Source of the DNA: Paracoccaceae bacterium
GTDB taxonomy: Bacteria > Pseudomonadota > Alphaproteobacteria > Rhodobacterales > Rhodobacteraceae
Length of the DNA stretch: 6,716 nucleotides
Reading direction: 5' to 3'
Assembly: GCA_003565055.1 (NCBI GenBank)
Contig: PXDM01000455.1
Coordinates: forward strand, 1 to 6,716
In this document: positions 5,429 to 6,716 of the stretch, piece after piece
How the letters are laid out: each line of letters starts with the position of its first letter
How positions within the stretch are numbered: the stretch's first letter is position 1
Notes under the pieces: generated by a model
Told to the model about the DNA's origin: nothing
Database searches by the model: none
The model's input: only the letters and a program-made list of their open reading frames with translations
Program-made: the position numbers and the translations under genes

Positions 5429-6716
5429 GGGCGCTCGTCTGTCTGCTGCTGATGGCGGGCACAGCGCAGGCGGACCCCCTGCCGCGCTTCGATGATGTGA
5501 GCGCGCGCATCCCCGCGCATCACTATAGCGGCGGGTGGGAGCATTTCGTGGGCGGTGGCGTGGCGGCGCTCGATTGTTCCGGCAATGGCCTGCCCGATCT
5601 GGTGCTCGCGGGCGGCACATCCGACGCGCTTCTCTTGCGCAACGAAGGCGAGATGGCCTTCACGCCCGAAGCCCTGCCCATCACCGGCATGACTGGCGCC
5701 TATCCCATCGACATTGACGGCGACGGGGTGCTCGATCTCTTCATCCTGCGCGTCGGCCCGAACATGGTTTTGCGCGGTCTGGGCGATTGCGCGTTCGAGG
5801 ACGCGACCGACGCGCTCGGCATTGATCCGGGCGACGCATGGTCCACCGCCTTCACCGCATGGTGGGAAGCGGGCGCGCCCCGCGCCACGCTCTTTATCGG
5901 CAATTACGTCGATCGCGATGACCCGACAGGCCCATTCTTCGCCTGCGACGACAACCAGATCCTGACCCCGGAGGGCAAAGGCTGGCACTCGACCCCCCTC
6001 AGCCCCGGTTTCTGCCCGCTCTCGGCGCTTGCCGCCCGTGACGCCCGCGACCGCCTGACACTGCGGCTCTCGAACGACCGGCACTACTATGTGCGCGGCG
6101 GGGCCGAGCAGATGTGGGACATTGCCGAGCAGCGTTTTCTGGGGCCGGAGGATGGCTGGGGCGATTGGCAGCTCTGGGGCATGGGTATCGCCAGCCGCGA
6201 CATCACCGGCAACGGGCTGGCGGATGTTTACCTGACCTCGATGGCCGATCAGATGCTCCAGCTTGCGCAACCGGATGGCAGCTACAGCGTCGCGCCCTAT
6301 GAGATGGGCCACACGGCGCACCGGCCCGCGACGGGCGATGATGGCCGCCCCTCGACCGGCTGGCATGCGCAATGGGGCGATGTGACGAATAACGGGCGCG
6401 CGGATCTGTTCGTGGCCAAGGGCAATGTCGACCAGATGCCCGACCTCGCCATGGCAGACCCCAACACGCTGCTGATCCAGGGCCCGGATGGGCGCTTCAC
6501 CGAAGTCTCGGACCAGGCCGGGCTCGCGGATCCCGAACGCAGCCGGGGCGCGGCGCTGATCGACCTGACCGGCGACGGGCGGCTCGATCTGGTCGTGGTG
6601 AACCGCCGCGCGCCTGCACGGCTCTACCGCAATGTGACCGAAGGGACGGGCAACTGGCTCGCGGTCGATCTGCGACAACCGGGCGGCAATGCCTTTGCCA
6701 TCGGCGCGCGGGTCAC
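5425..6716 (+). CDS. Secreted FG-GAP/ASPIC-UnbV (CRTAC1-like) protein, cut by right edge
   Basis: Exported protein of unknown function; 430 codons are present with no stop. Residues 1-16 look like a short Sec signal peptide ending AQA|DP, with no lipobox. Five calcium-loop motifs of the FG-GAP/VCBS type follow: DCSGNGLPD (50-58), DIDGDGVLD (96-104), DITGNGLAD (259-267), DVTNNGRAD (319-327) and DLTGDGRLD (380-388). This pattern suggests an integrin-alpha-like beta-propeller. From Asn410 (NWLAVDL...NAFAIGARV) it enters the ASPIC/UnbV domain, which continues past the window. The middle section 150-258 contains GNYVDRDD and LSNDRHYYVRGG and recalls CRTAC1-family proteins of Alphaproteobacteria. 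Cysteines at 51, 122, 174 and 197 could pair in the periplasm. The ATG overlaps the xylR stop by four bases (ATGA), with an AGGGGG Shine-Dalgarno inside xylR, so the two are almost certainly co-transcribed. Periplasmic or surface carbohydrate or protein binding is a guess. Confidence 0.85.
   Translation, partial: MRALVCLLLMAGTAQADPLPRFDDVSARIPAHHYSGGWEHFVGGGVAALDCSGNGLPDLVLAGGTSDALLLRNEGEMAFTPEALPITGMTGAYPIDIDGDGVLDLFILRVGPNMVLRGLGDCAFEDATDALGIDPGDAWSTAFTAWWEAGAPRATLFIGNYVDRDDPTGPFFACDDNQILTPEGKGWHSTPLSPGFCPLSALAARDARDRLTLRLSNDRHYYVRGGAEQMWDIAEQRFLGPEDGWGDWQLWGMGIASRDITGNGLADVYLTSMADQMLQLAQPDGSYSVAPYEMGHTAHRPATGDDGRPSTGWHAQWGDVTNNGRADLFVAKGNVDQMPDLAMADPNTLLIQGPDGRFTEVSDQAGLADPERSRGAALIDLTGDGRLDLVVVNRRAPARLYRNVTEGTGNWLAVDLRQPGGNAFAIGARV

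Noticed and set aside
4241..5620. Open frame of about 460 codons on the minus strand
   Set aside because: Antisense to xylR and the start of the next gene. Its composition is biased and motif-free, whereas the plus strand encodes clear ROK motifs.
5251..6678. Open frame of about 475 codons on the minus strand
   Set aside because: Antisense to the FG-GAP/ASPIC protein and the xylR end. The sense strand has a signal peptide and repeated calcium-loop motifs; this frame has none.

Overview
The window is high-GC DNA of alphaproteobacterial type, probably from a Rhodobacterales (Roseobacter/Paracoccus-like) bacterium. That placement is an inference from the GC-rich codon use, a single-domain sugar ATPase, a ROK-type sugar repressor and the style of the proteins; no rRNA or other marker gene is present. 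All the genes that can be supported form two divergent transcription units facing away from one AT-rich control region at about 3911-4126.

Leftward (minus strand), in order of transcription: xylF (periplasmic D-xylose-binding protein, 2885-3910), a 77-bp gap with a GC hairpin, xylH (permease, 1500-2807), xylG (ATPase, 750-1496) and xylB (xylulokinase, 750 to the left edge, incomplete). The last three genes are packed with a 3-nt gap and then a 1-nt overlap. Together they take xylose across the inner membrane and phosphorylate D-xylulose to xylulose 5-phosphate for the pentose phosphate pathway. Xylose isomerase (xylA), which this route needs, is not in the window and may lie beyond the left edge.

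Rightward (plus strand): a ROK-family transcriptional repressor (xylR, 4127-5428), then, overlapping it by four bases (ATGA), a secreted FG-GAP/ASPIC-UnbV (CRTAC1-like) protein of unknown function (5425 to the right edge, incomplete).

The divergent region holds a 19-bp near-perfect palindrome (3991-4009) that contains the TTGACA -35 box proposed for xylF. This is the best candidate for the XylR operator. An exact copy of its 8-bp core lies 105 bp away beside the xylR start, which suggests autoregulation or looping. The coherent reading is a xylose-responsive uptake and catabolism regulon. The least explained part is why an exported CRTAC1-like protein is translationally coupled to the sugar repressor. 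I found no mobile element, CRISPR array, tRNA or rRNA.
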